NCBI GenBank assembly: GCA_021732085.1
Contig: JAKFVQ010000022.1
Coordinates: forward strand, 1 to 64,000
Source: Candidatus Obscuribacterales bacterium
GTDB lineage: Bacteria > Cyanobacteriota > Vampirovibrionia > Obscuribacterales > Obscuribacteraceae
Reading direction: 5' to 3'
DNA length: 64,000 bases
Each line of letters starts with the position of its first letter. Position 1 is the first letter of the stretch. This document shows positions 1-8,407 of the stretch, piece after piece. The translations under genes were made by a program, and so were the position numbers. A model generated the notes under the pieces. The model saw only the letters and a program-made list of their open reading frames with translations, did no database searches and was not told where the DNA came from.

Positions 1-45
1 AACAAATACTTCAAGGAGCTGGGATTACCCCAACTCGCCGCGTAA
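1..45 (+). CDS. C-terminal tail of a group II intron reverse transcriptase/maturase (partial)
   Basis: The first 15 codons are open and end at TAA 43-45; the encoded tail NKYFKELGLPQLAA resembles the end of bacterial group II intron reverse transcriptases. The gene runs off the left edge, so no domain can be seen. The call rests mainly on the RNA structure immediately downstream, which has the form of group II domain V. An intron-encoded protein normally ends just before domain V, which fits the 12-base gap here. Confidence 0.5.
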   Translation, partial: NKYFKELGLPQLAA

Positions 46-121
46 TGTGTCCGCCGAACCGCCGTGTACGGACCCGTACGCACGGTGGTGTGGCAGGGAA
101 AGATCGTGAGATCCTACCTAT
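46..121 (+). ncRNA. Group II intron 3' end (domains V and VI)
   Basis: Bases 58-70 pair with 75-89 in a long hairpin containing a two-base bulge (G80 C81) and a GACC loop, the usual shape of group II intron domain V. A second short hairpin region follows (about 93-115), ending in CCTACCTAT, similar to the CCTACCCGAT-type 3' ends of bacterial group II introns. The intron-exon junction is therefore placed near base 121. The rest of the intron is left of the window. Confidence 0.55.
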
Positions 122-552
122 GCTTATTGCTCTCTTTCGGTTTGGTTTGATGACTTTGAACTAGGGAGGGCCGCAGCAAGTTCGGAATGAGCGTACAAAC
201 AGACATCGCCCGCTGAATTTGAGAAATTCAATTTCGCAAAAATTGATCACACAAAAAAATTACCAAGTCGCTTTGTTACACTTTCAACGCCAATGGATGA
301 CCGTATTAACTACGGATCTTCGTAGACGAACTAATGTCCAGGCATGGCTATTGGTGCGCTTTGACAAAGCTATAGGTAACATCATAGCACAGCAGCAAAG
401 CTCTGATAGAAAAAGAAATTGTTCGGTCTACTGGAAAAACATGGGAAAGGTTTTCCAAATGTAGAAAGGTGAAACTCTGGAGAGATTAGCGAACCACAAG
501 CGCGACCTGAAAAACGAAAGCAACAGTCGCAGAATCTCATGAAAGATCGTAG

Positions 553-1365
553 AAGACTAGTACTGCACTTCGGGTATGTAGGCTCTTAGTTGTGGTCCCA
601 TGATCAACTCCGTTTCTATGAATAATCAGGAATGAAAAAACATCCGCGTCTACAATAATTCAATTTCTTCAAATCGTGTGAAGACACGCGAAGGTTGGAA
701 AGAAATGGCAAAGAAGTAGTACTGAATGAATCGTATGCAGGCTGCTGGTAGGAGTCTGGTGGAGCCTGTTAGAATCAGGAAACTAGATAAATGGAAAAAT
801 GATGCCGAGCAAGGTCCAAAAGAAGCAGCGACAAACGAAGGAGGAGCGAAAATGTCAGCGCGAATCGCAAAGAAGTAGTACTGCTCATTGAGTACGTCGT
901 ACTGCAGTAGTTAACGACATGCGGAATTCGCTAGAAGGAAAAATTGAGGTGTCTTGGAAAAGCCATCGCGCATATAATAGATGCTCATAGTGGGAGAGAT
1001 GGAACCGGAACACTTAGCAAAAAATTGGAATGAAAGTATGAGCGCTCACCGTATGCAGTGCCTCCGTAGATGTTGTATTCGCGGAGAAAAATCGGCAAGT
1101 CTCAAGCATGAGCAGCAAGCGCTGCGATGAGCGAGAAAGGTGCGGAAGTCATCAGGACGTTTTGGAAAGTGTCGCAAAGAAGTAGTATTGCTTGGGATCG
1201 TATTCTGTTCTTTAGTAAGAAGTGCGCTCTCCGTGCCCCTTGGTATAAAGAAAGGGAAACGGCGATGAATGTTTTTAAGCTGTCAGTGAGCTTGGTAGAA
1301 CCTAGGCAAGTTCGGAAACACCATCGAAAAAATCGGAAAGAAGTAGTACTTGCCGTTTTCGTATT
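553..1365. repeat. Degenerate repeat with a period of about 160 bp
   Basis: The core AAGAAGTAGT starts at 711, 870, 1177 and 1338, preceded by GCA or GGA and followed by ACT or ATT, and in three copies by TCGTAT about 10 bases later. Spacings are 159, 307 (about twice 153) and 161 bases; a weaker copy sits near 553 and a decayed one may sit near 1020. Between cores the similarity is weak. No convincing protein is encoded anywhere in 122-1791; short ORFs here lack good ribosome sites and protein-like composition. The function is unknown. Confidence 0.5.
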
Positions 1366-1634
1366 CGGACATTCAGTAGCGAAGCCTCAGCCGTCTTTTC
1401 GCGCAAGTAACTAGGGAAAGCCTTGGTCATCTAGCTGCACAACCGGACATGCATAGAAATATTGATTACGATGCATCCAACCAAAGAAATCTAGAGAAAC
1501 ATCGTTCCTTCGAGCGTTAGCGAGCCGAGGCGAGTTGGCAACGAGCCGCATTTAACACCTCGGAGAGCCGCAAACTCGTTTACGAGTTAAGGCAGGATAA
1601 AGACGATGCTCCCGCATCTGAGAATCAAGTAGTA

Positions 1635-1730
1635 CCAATGCTTTATCTAGGCTCCAACGAAATTCTGGCGCGCTCCCACAGCCAGAATCGTTTCTGCTAC
1701 AATAGCTTATCTAGGCTCCAATAAGAATTC
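1635..1730. promoter_or_regulatory. Candidate origin of transfer (oriT)
   Basis: A perfect 8-bp inverted repeat, ATTCTGGC at 1662-1669 and GCCAGAAT at 1681-1688 with an 11-base loop, lies between two 15-bp direct repeats TTATCTAGGCTCCAA at 1643-1657 and 1707-1721. The block ends about 60 bp before a ribbon-helix-helix gene and its relaxase. Known oriT regions combine such a hairpin near nic with direct repeats bound by the accessory protein, and lie beside the relaxase operon. The nic site itself cannot be named from sequence alone. Confidence 0.45.
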
Positions 1731-1791
1731 GATGCTAATCCAGAAGCCACAAAGGCAATAATAGCCTGCCTAAGGGAGATTTACAAGCCCT

Positions 1792-2187
1792 ATGAAATAT
1801 GCACGGACAGATTTAATAAGAACGAGACTGGATAAGGAATCTCAGGAAAAATACAGAAAACTTGTCCTCAAAAGTGGCAAAACTTCCACCGAAGTTGCCC
1901 GAGAAGCGATACTTTTTTACATCGAGAACCATGATCGACTAGACTCGAAAGAGTTCGAAAATACCTATCGTGATGATCTGAAAAAATCAACAAATCGCAT
2001 TTGCTCGCTCCTTGCAAAAGTTGCATTGGACACAGCTACGCTGGCCCATTTTATGCATTCGACAATGGATGATGTCGGCAAAGATCAATTCAAAGAGGCC
2101 TACAGCAATGCTGTAAAACGAGTCAAAGCGCGAATCAGTAAAGCTGAAAAAGAAATAGTAGAGTTGCTTGCAGATGACAAAGATTAG
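1792..2187 (+). CDS. Ribbon-helix-helix relaxosome accessory protein (MobC-like)
   Basis: 131 residues. The N-terminal 48 residues have the short strand plus two helices of a ribbon-helix-helix DNA-binding fold (basic RTDLIRTRLDKESQEKY, then a helix with TSTEVAREAILFYIE). The rest is predicted helical and charged, probably an oligomerisation or relaxase-contact region. The stop codon overlaps the start of the relaxase gene, so the two are translationally coupled. By analogy with MobC, NikA and similar accessory proteins, it would bind oriT just upstream and recruit the relaxase. It could also autoregulate the operon. The fold call is good; the exact role is inferred from position. Confidence 0.75.
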   Translation: MKYARTDLIRTRLDKESQEKYRKLVLKSGKTSTEVAREAILFYIENHDRLDSKEFENTYRDDLKKSTNRICSLLAKVALDTATLAHFMHSTMDDVGKDQFKEAYSNAVKRVKARISKAEKEIVELLADDKD

Positions 2188-3640
2188 CACGCGAACAGTG
2201 GTTAAGCACAGCTACATCAAATCGGGCGGCGCGGGGAAAGCGAAAGCAAAAGCGCATGCCAATTATGTGGCGTACCGACCTGGCAAAGATAAAGACCAGG
2301 AAAAGAGAACCTTCTTTGATGCTAAACGGCAAAACATAAAACCCGATGAAGTCAAACAAAAGATAGAAAAGCTAAATCACAAAGGCGTACTCGTTCACAA
2401 ACTTATTTTGAGTCCCGGAGAGCAGTCTGTCGACATGCACGAGTTTACTCGTTCGGTCATGAAAAGGCTTGGACAAAAGAAAGGTGGGCAGTTGGAATAC
2501 TGGGCGGTCATCCACGACAACACAGAGCATCAGCATGCGCACATTATTATTTCAGGGAAAGACAAGGATGGTCATCGTCTTCGATTGAAAAAGGACGATT
2601 ATGATTTCGTTCGCGAAACCGGAGATGAGATCGTCGACCGAATCAAAGACGTTGAAGTGTCGCCGGAAAAACAGCGCGCTCAGCCAAGCAAACTTATGCA
2701 GCTTTTTACAAAGTTGGGGCTGCCGGTCAAAAAGATCGACCAGCCGGACAAAGGAAAATCTGAAGCTGAAAAGAAAGACTATGAACTAAATTTGATCGGC
2801 GAGCCTGTTTCATCCGAACAGAAATTGAAGCAACTGCAAAAAGAGCACAAGCGGAAAAAGCATATCGAAGAAAAACGTAACGCAACGATTACCGTCTATC
2901 ACACGTTTGTCCCTGATGAATATACATCCAGAAGTTCAAAAGAAGAACTTCTGGAATTATGCCAAGAATATGACGCTGGGTTCTTGCAGGATCAGATCAG
3001 CAAGCGCCAGCGAAAGTTGCTAGGGGAATGGATCGATAGCTGGGAGAAATGGCAGAAAGAAAGCGAAAAAGTCGACCGTGTTTCTTCCGCAAAATCCCAC
3101 AAGATCACGAGGATTGAAGTTGAATTCGATGCCGATAACAATAAGACCTTCAGCAAAGAAAGCAAACTTTCCGAGCTTGAGAAGCTGGTGAAGCAGAATG
3201 ACGCAGGCGATGTTTATCTTAATGCCGCGGAAGAGAAAACTCTCAACAGATGGATTTCAAGCAAGCGCCGTGAACAGCCAGTGTTAGTTCCTCTAAAGAC
3301 CGGCGAGCAAATGACCTGCTTGCCGACGGATGACTTGGACTTTCTTGAGAAGACTGCGCGGGTGAGCAAGAACCTTTTATCCGAGGCGGAGTATAAGCGT
3401 CTCTGGTTTTGGATCTTTCAAAAAAGATTGAATAGAGACATCAATAAACCCATCGAGGTCAAATCACCCTTAGGCAAGTTGATCTACAGCAGGACGGACG
3501 AGCTAGACACCTTACAAGTCATTTCTGAGAAGTATCTCACTGGAGAAAAATGGGTCGTCGATCAAATATCGAAAGACGAGCATGATCGATTACGCCGCTG
3601 GATCAAAGAGAAGGAAAACCGCGAACCGCAAATATGGTAA
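2174..3640 (+). CDS. Relaxase (MobA/VirD2-type) with C-terminal repeat domains
   Basis: 488 residues from ATG 2174; an in-frame TTG at 2168 is an alternative start. The N-terminal 200 residues form a relaxase domain: the metal-binding histidine cluster is HQHAH (H119, H121, H123), preceded by a strand with YWAVIHDNTEH. Candidate catalytic tyrosines lie near the N terminus (HSYIKSGG, NYVAYRPG). It should nick oriT, stay bound to the 5' end and pilot the strand to the coupling protein. The C-terminal half (about 235-485) contains four copies of a roughly 60-residue unit: a strand, an acidic helix and a closing helix with a conserved Trp (LLGEWIDSW, LNRWISSKR, LRRWIKEKE). The same unit recurs in the products of 8408-10615 and 12927-14792. 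Helicase motifs are absent. Confidence 0.85.
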   Translation: MTKISTRTVVKHSYIKSGGAGKAKAKAHANYVAYRPGKDKDQEKRTFFDAKRQNIKPDEVKQKIEKLNHKGVLVHKLILSPGEQSVDMHEFTRSVMKRLGQKKGGQLEYWAVIHDNTEHQHAHIIISGKDKDGHRLRLKKDDYDFVRETGDEIVDRIKDVEVSPEKQRAQPSKLMQLFTKLGLPVKKIDQPDKGKSEAEKKDYELNLIGEPVSSEQKLKQLQKEHKRKKHIEEKRNATITVYHTFVPDEYTSRSSKEELLELCQEYDAGFLQDQISKRQRKLLGEWIDSWEKWQKESEKVDRVSSAKSHKITRIEVEFDADNNKTFSKESKLSELEKLVKQNDAGDVYLNAAEEKTLNRWISSKRREQPVLVPLKTGEQMTCLPTDDLDFLEKTARVSKNLLSEAEYKRLWFWIFQKRLNRDINKPIEVKSPLGKLIYSRTDELDTLQVISEKYLTGEKWVVDQISKDEHDRLRRWIKEKENREPQIW

Positions 3641-3721
3641 CTCCAGTTAATGTGAAAAAATTCCGCGAAGGGATTCAGCCCGCATCCGGGCATAATAGGA
3701 CCAGTACGTGGTGGTAACAGC

Positions 3722-5650
3722 ATGGCACCTGGGGCGAACAACCAGCCAAATGATAGCGAGCAACCTCGTCAAGAAAGACGCGAGGATGCGTTCGAGGCAC
3801 AGCAGCAACGTGCCGATCAGAATAGCCGTGTTGTTGTATCGCAAAATGTTGAGCAGTATACGGCAGACTCAAAAAAATCCTTCCAGAAGCCCAAGGAAGA
3901 AAACTCTAGCGGAATCAGCAAATTTGGATTTACGCCAACAGCCAAAATCAACCCCGAGCAGACTCCCTCCACTGAAGTCAACAAGATGCAGTCGGCAGCT
4001 GAGCATTTCGAGCACATGGTGACACAAGAAAAACTAGAGAAAGAGCAACTTAGGGATGCAGAATTCCGCGCGAAGTTCGGGGATCCGGCCCGCCTTCAAG
4101 GCAATATTTCTGAAACCAGATTACCAGCCGAAATGCTTGCAGCGCAGCCTCAGCAAGAGAGGCCTTTTGCACAGCAAGCGGCTCGCCCACAGGAGATCGC
4201 CAGCGCAGAAATCGGCACTCCAACTAGTTTGGATAGTTCTATTCACCGAGATTCGCAGCAGAGAGTAAAAGACAACTCAGCGATTGAAGACAACGCTTTG
4301 CGCTTTTTGAAATCAGGCAGTCTATACAGCGACGGACCGCCCCCTCGACCAGACACAGCACAATCACAGGAAACTATCAAGCTTGCACAAATCATGCCCC
4401 CGAAGATCGAGGCACATGAAAAGGAGCGTGCTGGCAAGATTCTGACAGGAGAGATTCATGGTTTTGTAAATACTGCTGTTGGTGCAGTCAGTGCGATGGG
4501 CGACCTTTTGAGAATGGGCGCGGCGGCTGGTCCTCTTGGTGCAATTGATATCGATCCGGAAGGAAAGCAGAAACTGCATGATGCTTGCAGCGGGATGTCC
4601 AACTTCTCAAGGATCGTCCTTCAATACAACACTACGCTCAATCGAGAGTCGCCATTTTACGGACAAAATTTCGATCCAGAAGGACGGCAAATTGCTATCA
4701 ACTTTGCTGCCGGACTTCCCGCAAGGTTCAAGGATGAAATAGAACAATTCAAATCAGATCCTCTTGAGGAACAGTCCCGAAAGGCAACAGAGCTAGTACT
4801 AAATCTAAGTCTTCTTGCTGTTGGCATTGGTGAGGCGAGCAAAATAGGCGGCGTTGCCAAAACAGCAGAGGAAGCCGCTGCCTTTTCGCAGACCGGGCGA
4901 CTGGCAAGCGAATCTAAAATAGCAGGGAAGCTTACCAGTGATATCCGAGAATTTGCGGACAAGCTCAAAGGAATTAGCTCAAATAAACTCGATGATTTGG
5001 TGCGCACTCTTGATGAGAAATGGCCGAGGATTGAGCTTGGTCCGAAGCAAGTTGCTGATGGGGCAACTCTAGAACCAGGCGGACAAACTCGTCAAATTGA
5101 AGATTACTCCATGAAGATGGAAAAATTCTCTGACCGGAACAAGCCTCATCATGGAAGAGATAAGTCACGAGATGCCAGAGAAGGAAAGGAGAGCAAAGCG
5201 AATCTGGAAGCTCTTGAATTGAGTAAGATAATGGACGAAGGCTGGACTGAACTTCATGAAGCCCGGACCGTGAAATATTTAAGAGATAGAGGCGAAAAAA
5301 TTACAAAGAATCCACATGAAGGCAAGCGTGCGGCAGATGCGCCGGACAAACGGCAGACCGACGGCAATGAATGGGAACTCAAGTGCATTTCCAAGGTGAA
5401 GGAAAGCGGTAATATTGAAGACGCTCTGTTGAGGCATGCTAGGGATGGCGCAGCGAAGTTTACAGGATCGGAGCAATTGGGTCGGGTAGTTATTGATTCT
5501 CGATATCAGAGTTATATGACCGAAGAAATTGCAGAGAAGTCGATGAAGCAAGCCATTAGGGAAAACAAGCTTCTGAAAGAAATCCGAATCATTGGTAATG
5601 ATTTCGACATTAGCTTCAAGCGCCATCAAAAGCAGGTTACGAGGAATTGA
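3722..5650 (+). CDS. Polymorphic toxin with CdiA-CT-like nuclease C terminus
   Basis: 642 residues in three parts. Residues 1-240 are polar and Gln/Glu-rich, probably disordered. Residues 240-400 contain Gly/Ala-rich hydrophobic stretches (MGDLLRMGAAAGPLGA; LNLSLLAVGIGEASKIGG) that could insert in or cross a membrane. The last 140 residues look like the CdiA C-terminal tRNase family: a helix with EARTVKYLRDRGEKI, then WELKCIS (the E-x-K of a PD-(D/E)XK-like site), a helical region and VVIDSRYQSYMTEEIAE, ending in IRIIGND. A small acidic gene follows after one base, as expected for an immunity gene. Position straight after the relaxase suggests either transfer through a conjugation channel or element maintenance; neither is shown by the sequence. 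Confidence 0.6.
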   Translation: MAPGANNQPNDSEQPRQERREDAFEAQQQRADQNSRVVVSQNVEQYTADSKKSFQKPKEENSSGISKFGFTPTAKINPEQTPSTEVNKMQSAAEHFEHMVTQEKLEKEQLRDAEFRAKFGDPARLQGNISETRLPAEMLAAQPQQERPFAQQAARPQEIASAEIGTPTSLDSSIHRDSQQRVKDNSAIEDNALRFLKSGSLYSDGPPPRPDTAQSQETIKLAQIMPPKIEAHEKERAGKILTGEIHGFVNTAVGAVSAMGDLLRMGAAAGPLGAIDIDPEGKQKLHDACSGMSNFSRIVLQYNTTLNRESPFYGQNFDPEGRQIAINFAAGLPARFKDEIEQFKSDPLEEQSRKATELVLNLSLLAVGIGEASKIGGVAKTAEEAAAFSQTGRLASESKIAGKLTSDIREFADKLKGISSNKLDDLVRTLDEKWPRIELGPKQVADGATLEPGGQTRQIEDYSMKMEKFSDRNKPHHGRDKSRDAREGKESKANLEALELSKIMDEGWTELHEARTVKYLRDRGEKITKNPHEGKRAADAPDKRQTDGNEWELKCISKVKESGNIEDALLRHARDGAAKFTGSEQLGRVVIDSRYQSYMTEEIAEKSMKQAIRENKLLKEIRIIGNDFDISFKRHQKQVTRN

Positions 5651-5651
5651 C

Positions 5652-6173
5652 ATGCAAAAGCCTGACATGCACAAACTAGCTGCAATACTAAGGAGTAAAA
5701 AAGCAGAAGGCGGAGGAACCCTGCCAGAGCTATATGGGATTGCCTGGCATTCTTATTTACATGACATCGGATATGATGTTATAGATCATACAGATTATGA
5801 GATTGTGCAAGATTTCTTTCCTAGCAATGAGGATGATCCGGATGATCAGAATCCAGTTCTTGCAATAGCTCATGGCAAACATCGCAACCAAAAGCTTGCC
5901 GAATCTGATGATGACTGTGTTCTTGAGACTACTTTTGAAGGTCTTTCGAGACAAATAAAGGAAGAAGCTCAGTTTTTTGCGGGGCAGTTGCCGTCACCAT
6001 ATGCAGTGGCGTATGAGGCGAAATTGCTGGCTTTGTACCATAATAATGAAATTTCGGATAATGAGTATCAGCAGTTACTTGCAATGCTTCCTGTTACCGA
6101 AGACAGTCCTGTGGCTGAAGTAGAAGAATTCATGAGGGAGTGTCTAACCTCAAATGATGCTTCTATGTCGTAG
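5652..6173 (+). CDS. Probable immunity protein for the upstream toxin
   Basis: 173 residues, strongly acidic (clusters such as SNEDDPDDQN and AESDDDC) with no signal peptide or membrane segment. ATG 5652 follows the toxin stop by one base and has GAGGAATT as ribosome site. I recognise no domain. The assignment as immunity protein rests on size, acidity and the tight coupling to a toxin gene with a nuclease-like C terminus, which is the standard arrangement of toxin-immunity pairs. It could instead be a chaperone or adaptor for export of the toxin. Confidence 0.5.
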   Translation: MQKPDMHKLAAILRSKKAEGGGTLPELYGIAWHSYLHDIGYDVIDHTDYEIVQDFFPSNEDDPDDQNPVLAIAHGKHRNQKLAESDDDCVLETTFEGLSRQIKEEAQFFAGQLPSPYAVAYEAKLLALYHNNEISDNEYQQLLAMLPVTEDSPVAEVEEFMRECLTSNDASMS

Positions 6174-6212
6174 TCGACCTAAGATGAAAGCGAAGCTCAT
6201 GGAGAAAAAGAA

Positions 6213-7397
6213 TTGCAGCCGATTACTCCGAATGATGTTAACAACTACGCTCAATGGTTCTGGCAGCGCTTTGATGATCCCTTCTGGATACGTCGATTTC
6301 CGTTGCGCCATGCTATTGCTCCGCTGACCATCGGTTTTGGAAATCTCGTTTATGAATGGGATTACAGATTAATTCCAAATGGCACTGCCTTCGGTGCTCT
6401 GGGCGGACAAAATGTATCCGTTCAATTGAGTAGGCTTCTGGTCGAAACAGGAATTGCAGTTACGCCTGCAGCCCATCCGTTAACTGATTTTCGTGCGGGA
6501 TTCGCAGTCGTTCGATACGCAGAATATTTTCGGGCCGCTCAACAAACTGCCGCAATTCCCTTATTGCTTAACAATGATCCAGCCTTAAGAAGCAGTCGGT
6601 TTAAAGCTTGCATGGCGGAAGAATTGGCATCCGGCATTGCCTGTTACTTACTTCGGGAATTTCTTGATGTTGTTCACATAATTGATTATCAAGTTTGGAG
6701 AGACTTAAATAATCAACAGATGGTTGGGCAACGACCTGATTACTATTGCATTACCTCGGCAGGTGAGGCATTACTAATTGAAGTTAAAGGATCAATTAGC
6801 ACACGTAGATCCACTATGACGGGTCCTCGTGCAACGGCACGTAATCAGCTAAACAATGGTCAGTTTGGAGCGGAACCAGTTCGACCAAACGGCAGTAGGT
6901 ATAGTATTGCTTCCAATTTGCGGGTAAGACGGGGTGCCAATCCAAGGTCGATTTCATACATCGAGGAGATTGTTCAACAACCTGTGACTCATGTCGGCAC
7001 GTCTCCTTCACCGCCGCCTGTAGCACCGGACAGGGATCCAGTGTTATTGTCTTATGCAAAAATCTTACGCTATGTTGGTCTAGATAATTCCGCGGAACGC
7101 CTGTTAAGAAAAGAACCGACAGGGCTCGATGCGTTGATATTCGAACATACTGAAACCTATGACAATGAGCAGTTTAGCCCAATAGGATTCGATCCGTTTG
7201 GCAACCTCTTAATGTTAGAGACCACCGTAATCAATGATCTCAACGAAGGCCGTAAACCAAAAACACCCACTAATGAAAGGAAAATTCATCGAACTTTGAA
7301 AGAGCAGGCAACGGAGAAGCCGATATTTTCCTTGAATGACTCAATTGTTGTATGCCCAAATCCTTCCCTGCTCGGAGCCGATCCGAAGCGTCTATAA
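6213..7397 (+). CDS. PD-(D/E)XK-fold protein of unknown function
   Basis: 394 residues from TTG 6213, chosen because GGAG lies 8 bases upstream and no in-frame ATG fits better. The central part reads RPDYYCI (D176) and then LLIEVKGS (E190, K192), the D...E-x-K signature of the PD-(D/E)XK nuclease fold. The flanking regions are not recognised. The region after 200 is Arg/Asn/Pro-rich. It lies between the immunity gene and a DpnII/MboI-like nuclease gene, so it may be element-borne defence or a restriction-like component. No methyltransferase gene is nearby. Confidence 0.5.
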   Translation: MQPITPNDVNNYAQWFWQRFDDPFWIRRFPLRHAIAPLTIGFGNLVYEWDYRLIPNGTAFGALGGQNVSVQLSRLLVETGIAVTPAAHPLTDFRAGFAVVRYAEYFRAAQQTAAIPLLLNNDPALRSSRFKACMAEELASGIACYLLREFLDVVHIIDYQVWRDLNNQQMVGQRPDYYCITSAGEALLIEVKGSISTRRSTMTGPRATARNQLNNGQFGAEPVRPNGSRYSIASNLRVRRGANPRSISYIEEIVQQPVTHVGTSPSPPPVAPDRDPVLLSYAKILRYVGLDNSAERLLRKEPTGLDALIFEHTETYDNEQFSPIGFDPFGNLLMLETTVINDLNEGRKPKTPTNERKIHRTLKEQATEKPIFSLNDSIVVCPNPSLLGADPKRL

Positions 7398-7455
7398 CTA
7401 CCGAAACTCCACAATCAAGCGAGCGCTGGATTGACTCCCAAGAAGGAAGAGAGGA

Positions 7456-8304
7456 ATGCCATCAAAGAAAACACGCACAGGAACCCCGCCCACTATAGAG
7501 CAACTACAGTCGGCGCTGGTTTTGCTTAAAGCATTGTGTCCAAAATTTGAGCAGCTTATGCAATCGGGACGCATAGAACAAGTTGCTCTTGAGAGCCTTA
7601 CCAATCGATTCTCTGCTGCGGCCATCGACCTTGTTGGACACAATACTGTTCAATCGGAACGGTATGAGCAGTGGGAAGCTTTTTTCGATCCGCCATACAA
7701 TATGGATGATTCCGATCAAGCGTACGATAAGAAAATCCAAAGAGCCTATCGTGAAGGTGCAATGCGTACCATGACCGAATTGAACAGCATGATAGAAGAA
7801 ACAGAACTCAAACTCAGACATCAGGGTGTAGCGAAGCCTTCGCCTGCCTCTGAGATCCAGCTACTCTTGCAACTCTGTAAGCGCTTGCCTAACTCGGCAA
7901 AGGTTCTAACTCGCAGGCGCTCGAATAAGGTCGCTTATGAGATCGTGGATGAGTATGATGTTCAGGACTTGTTGCAAGCGATCATAAGAGCGTACTTCAA
8001 ATATAGTGTTTCAGAAGAGCCCATAGGCAAACTAGCAGGCTCATCCAGCAGGGCCGATTTTGCAATTGAGGAACTAGGAGTAATCATTGAGGTCAAATAC
8101 GTGCATGGTCCGAATGAACAAGAGCGGATCAAGAACCAGTTTGCTGAGGATCAGCAATCATACTCGCGTTGGCAACACCTTCAGCACTTTATTTATGTCG
8201 TGTATGGTGCTGATGACTTGAAGGATCCCGAATCTTTGGACGAATTAGCAGGTGCCCGAGAATTGAACGGAAAGCGTTTTGTTGCTTACATCGTTCGATG
8301 CTGA
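7456..8304 (+). CDS. DpnII/MboI-like restriction endonuclease-domain protein
   Basis: 282 residues, start ATG 7456 with GGAAGAGAGGA upstream. The C-terminal 130 residues match the pattern of the DpnII/MboI-type endonuclease domain often attached to other modules: DEYDVQDLLQAIIRAYF, then SSSRADFAIEE (D201) and VIIEVKY (E212, K214), followed by a strand HFIYVVYGADD. The N-terminal 140 residues are helical and unassigned. With no cognate methylase in the window it is unlikely to be a classical restriction enzyme and more likely an abortive-type effector or a nuclease acting on foreign DNA. The gene is collinear with the mobilisation module. Confidence 0.65.
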   Translation: MPSKKTRTGTPPTIEQLQSALVLLKALCPKFEQLMQSGRIEQVALESLTNRFSAAAIDLVGHNTVQSERYEQWEAFFDPPYNMDDSDQAYDKKIQRAYREGAMRTMTELNSMIEETELKLRHQGVAKPSPASEIQLLLQLCKRLPNSAKVLTRRRSNKVAYEIVDEYDVQDLLQAIIRAYFKYSVSEEPIGKLAGSSSRADFAIEELGVIIEVKYVHGPNEQERIKNQFAEDQQSYSRWQHLQHFIYVVYGADDLKDPESLDELAGARELNGKRFVAYIVRC

Positions 8305-8407
8305 AACTGCCCGAGACCTCAACAGCAACACTGAGTCTTTCGGAGATCTCAAGCGAGTTTAGGCTACATCACTTCGGGTAAGGATCGATCATCTGACGTA
8401 GGATGGC

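Noticed and set aside
219-1414. Short plus-strand ORFs in the left non-coding region
   Set aside because: They overlap the degenerate repeat, lack ribosome sites and have random-looking composition.
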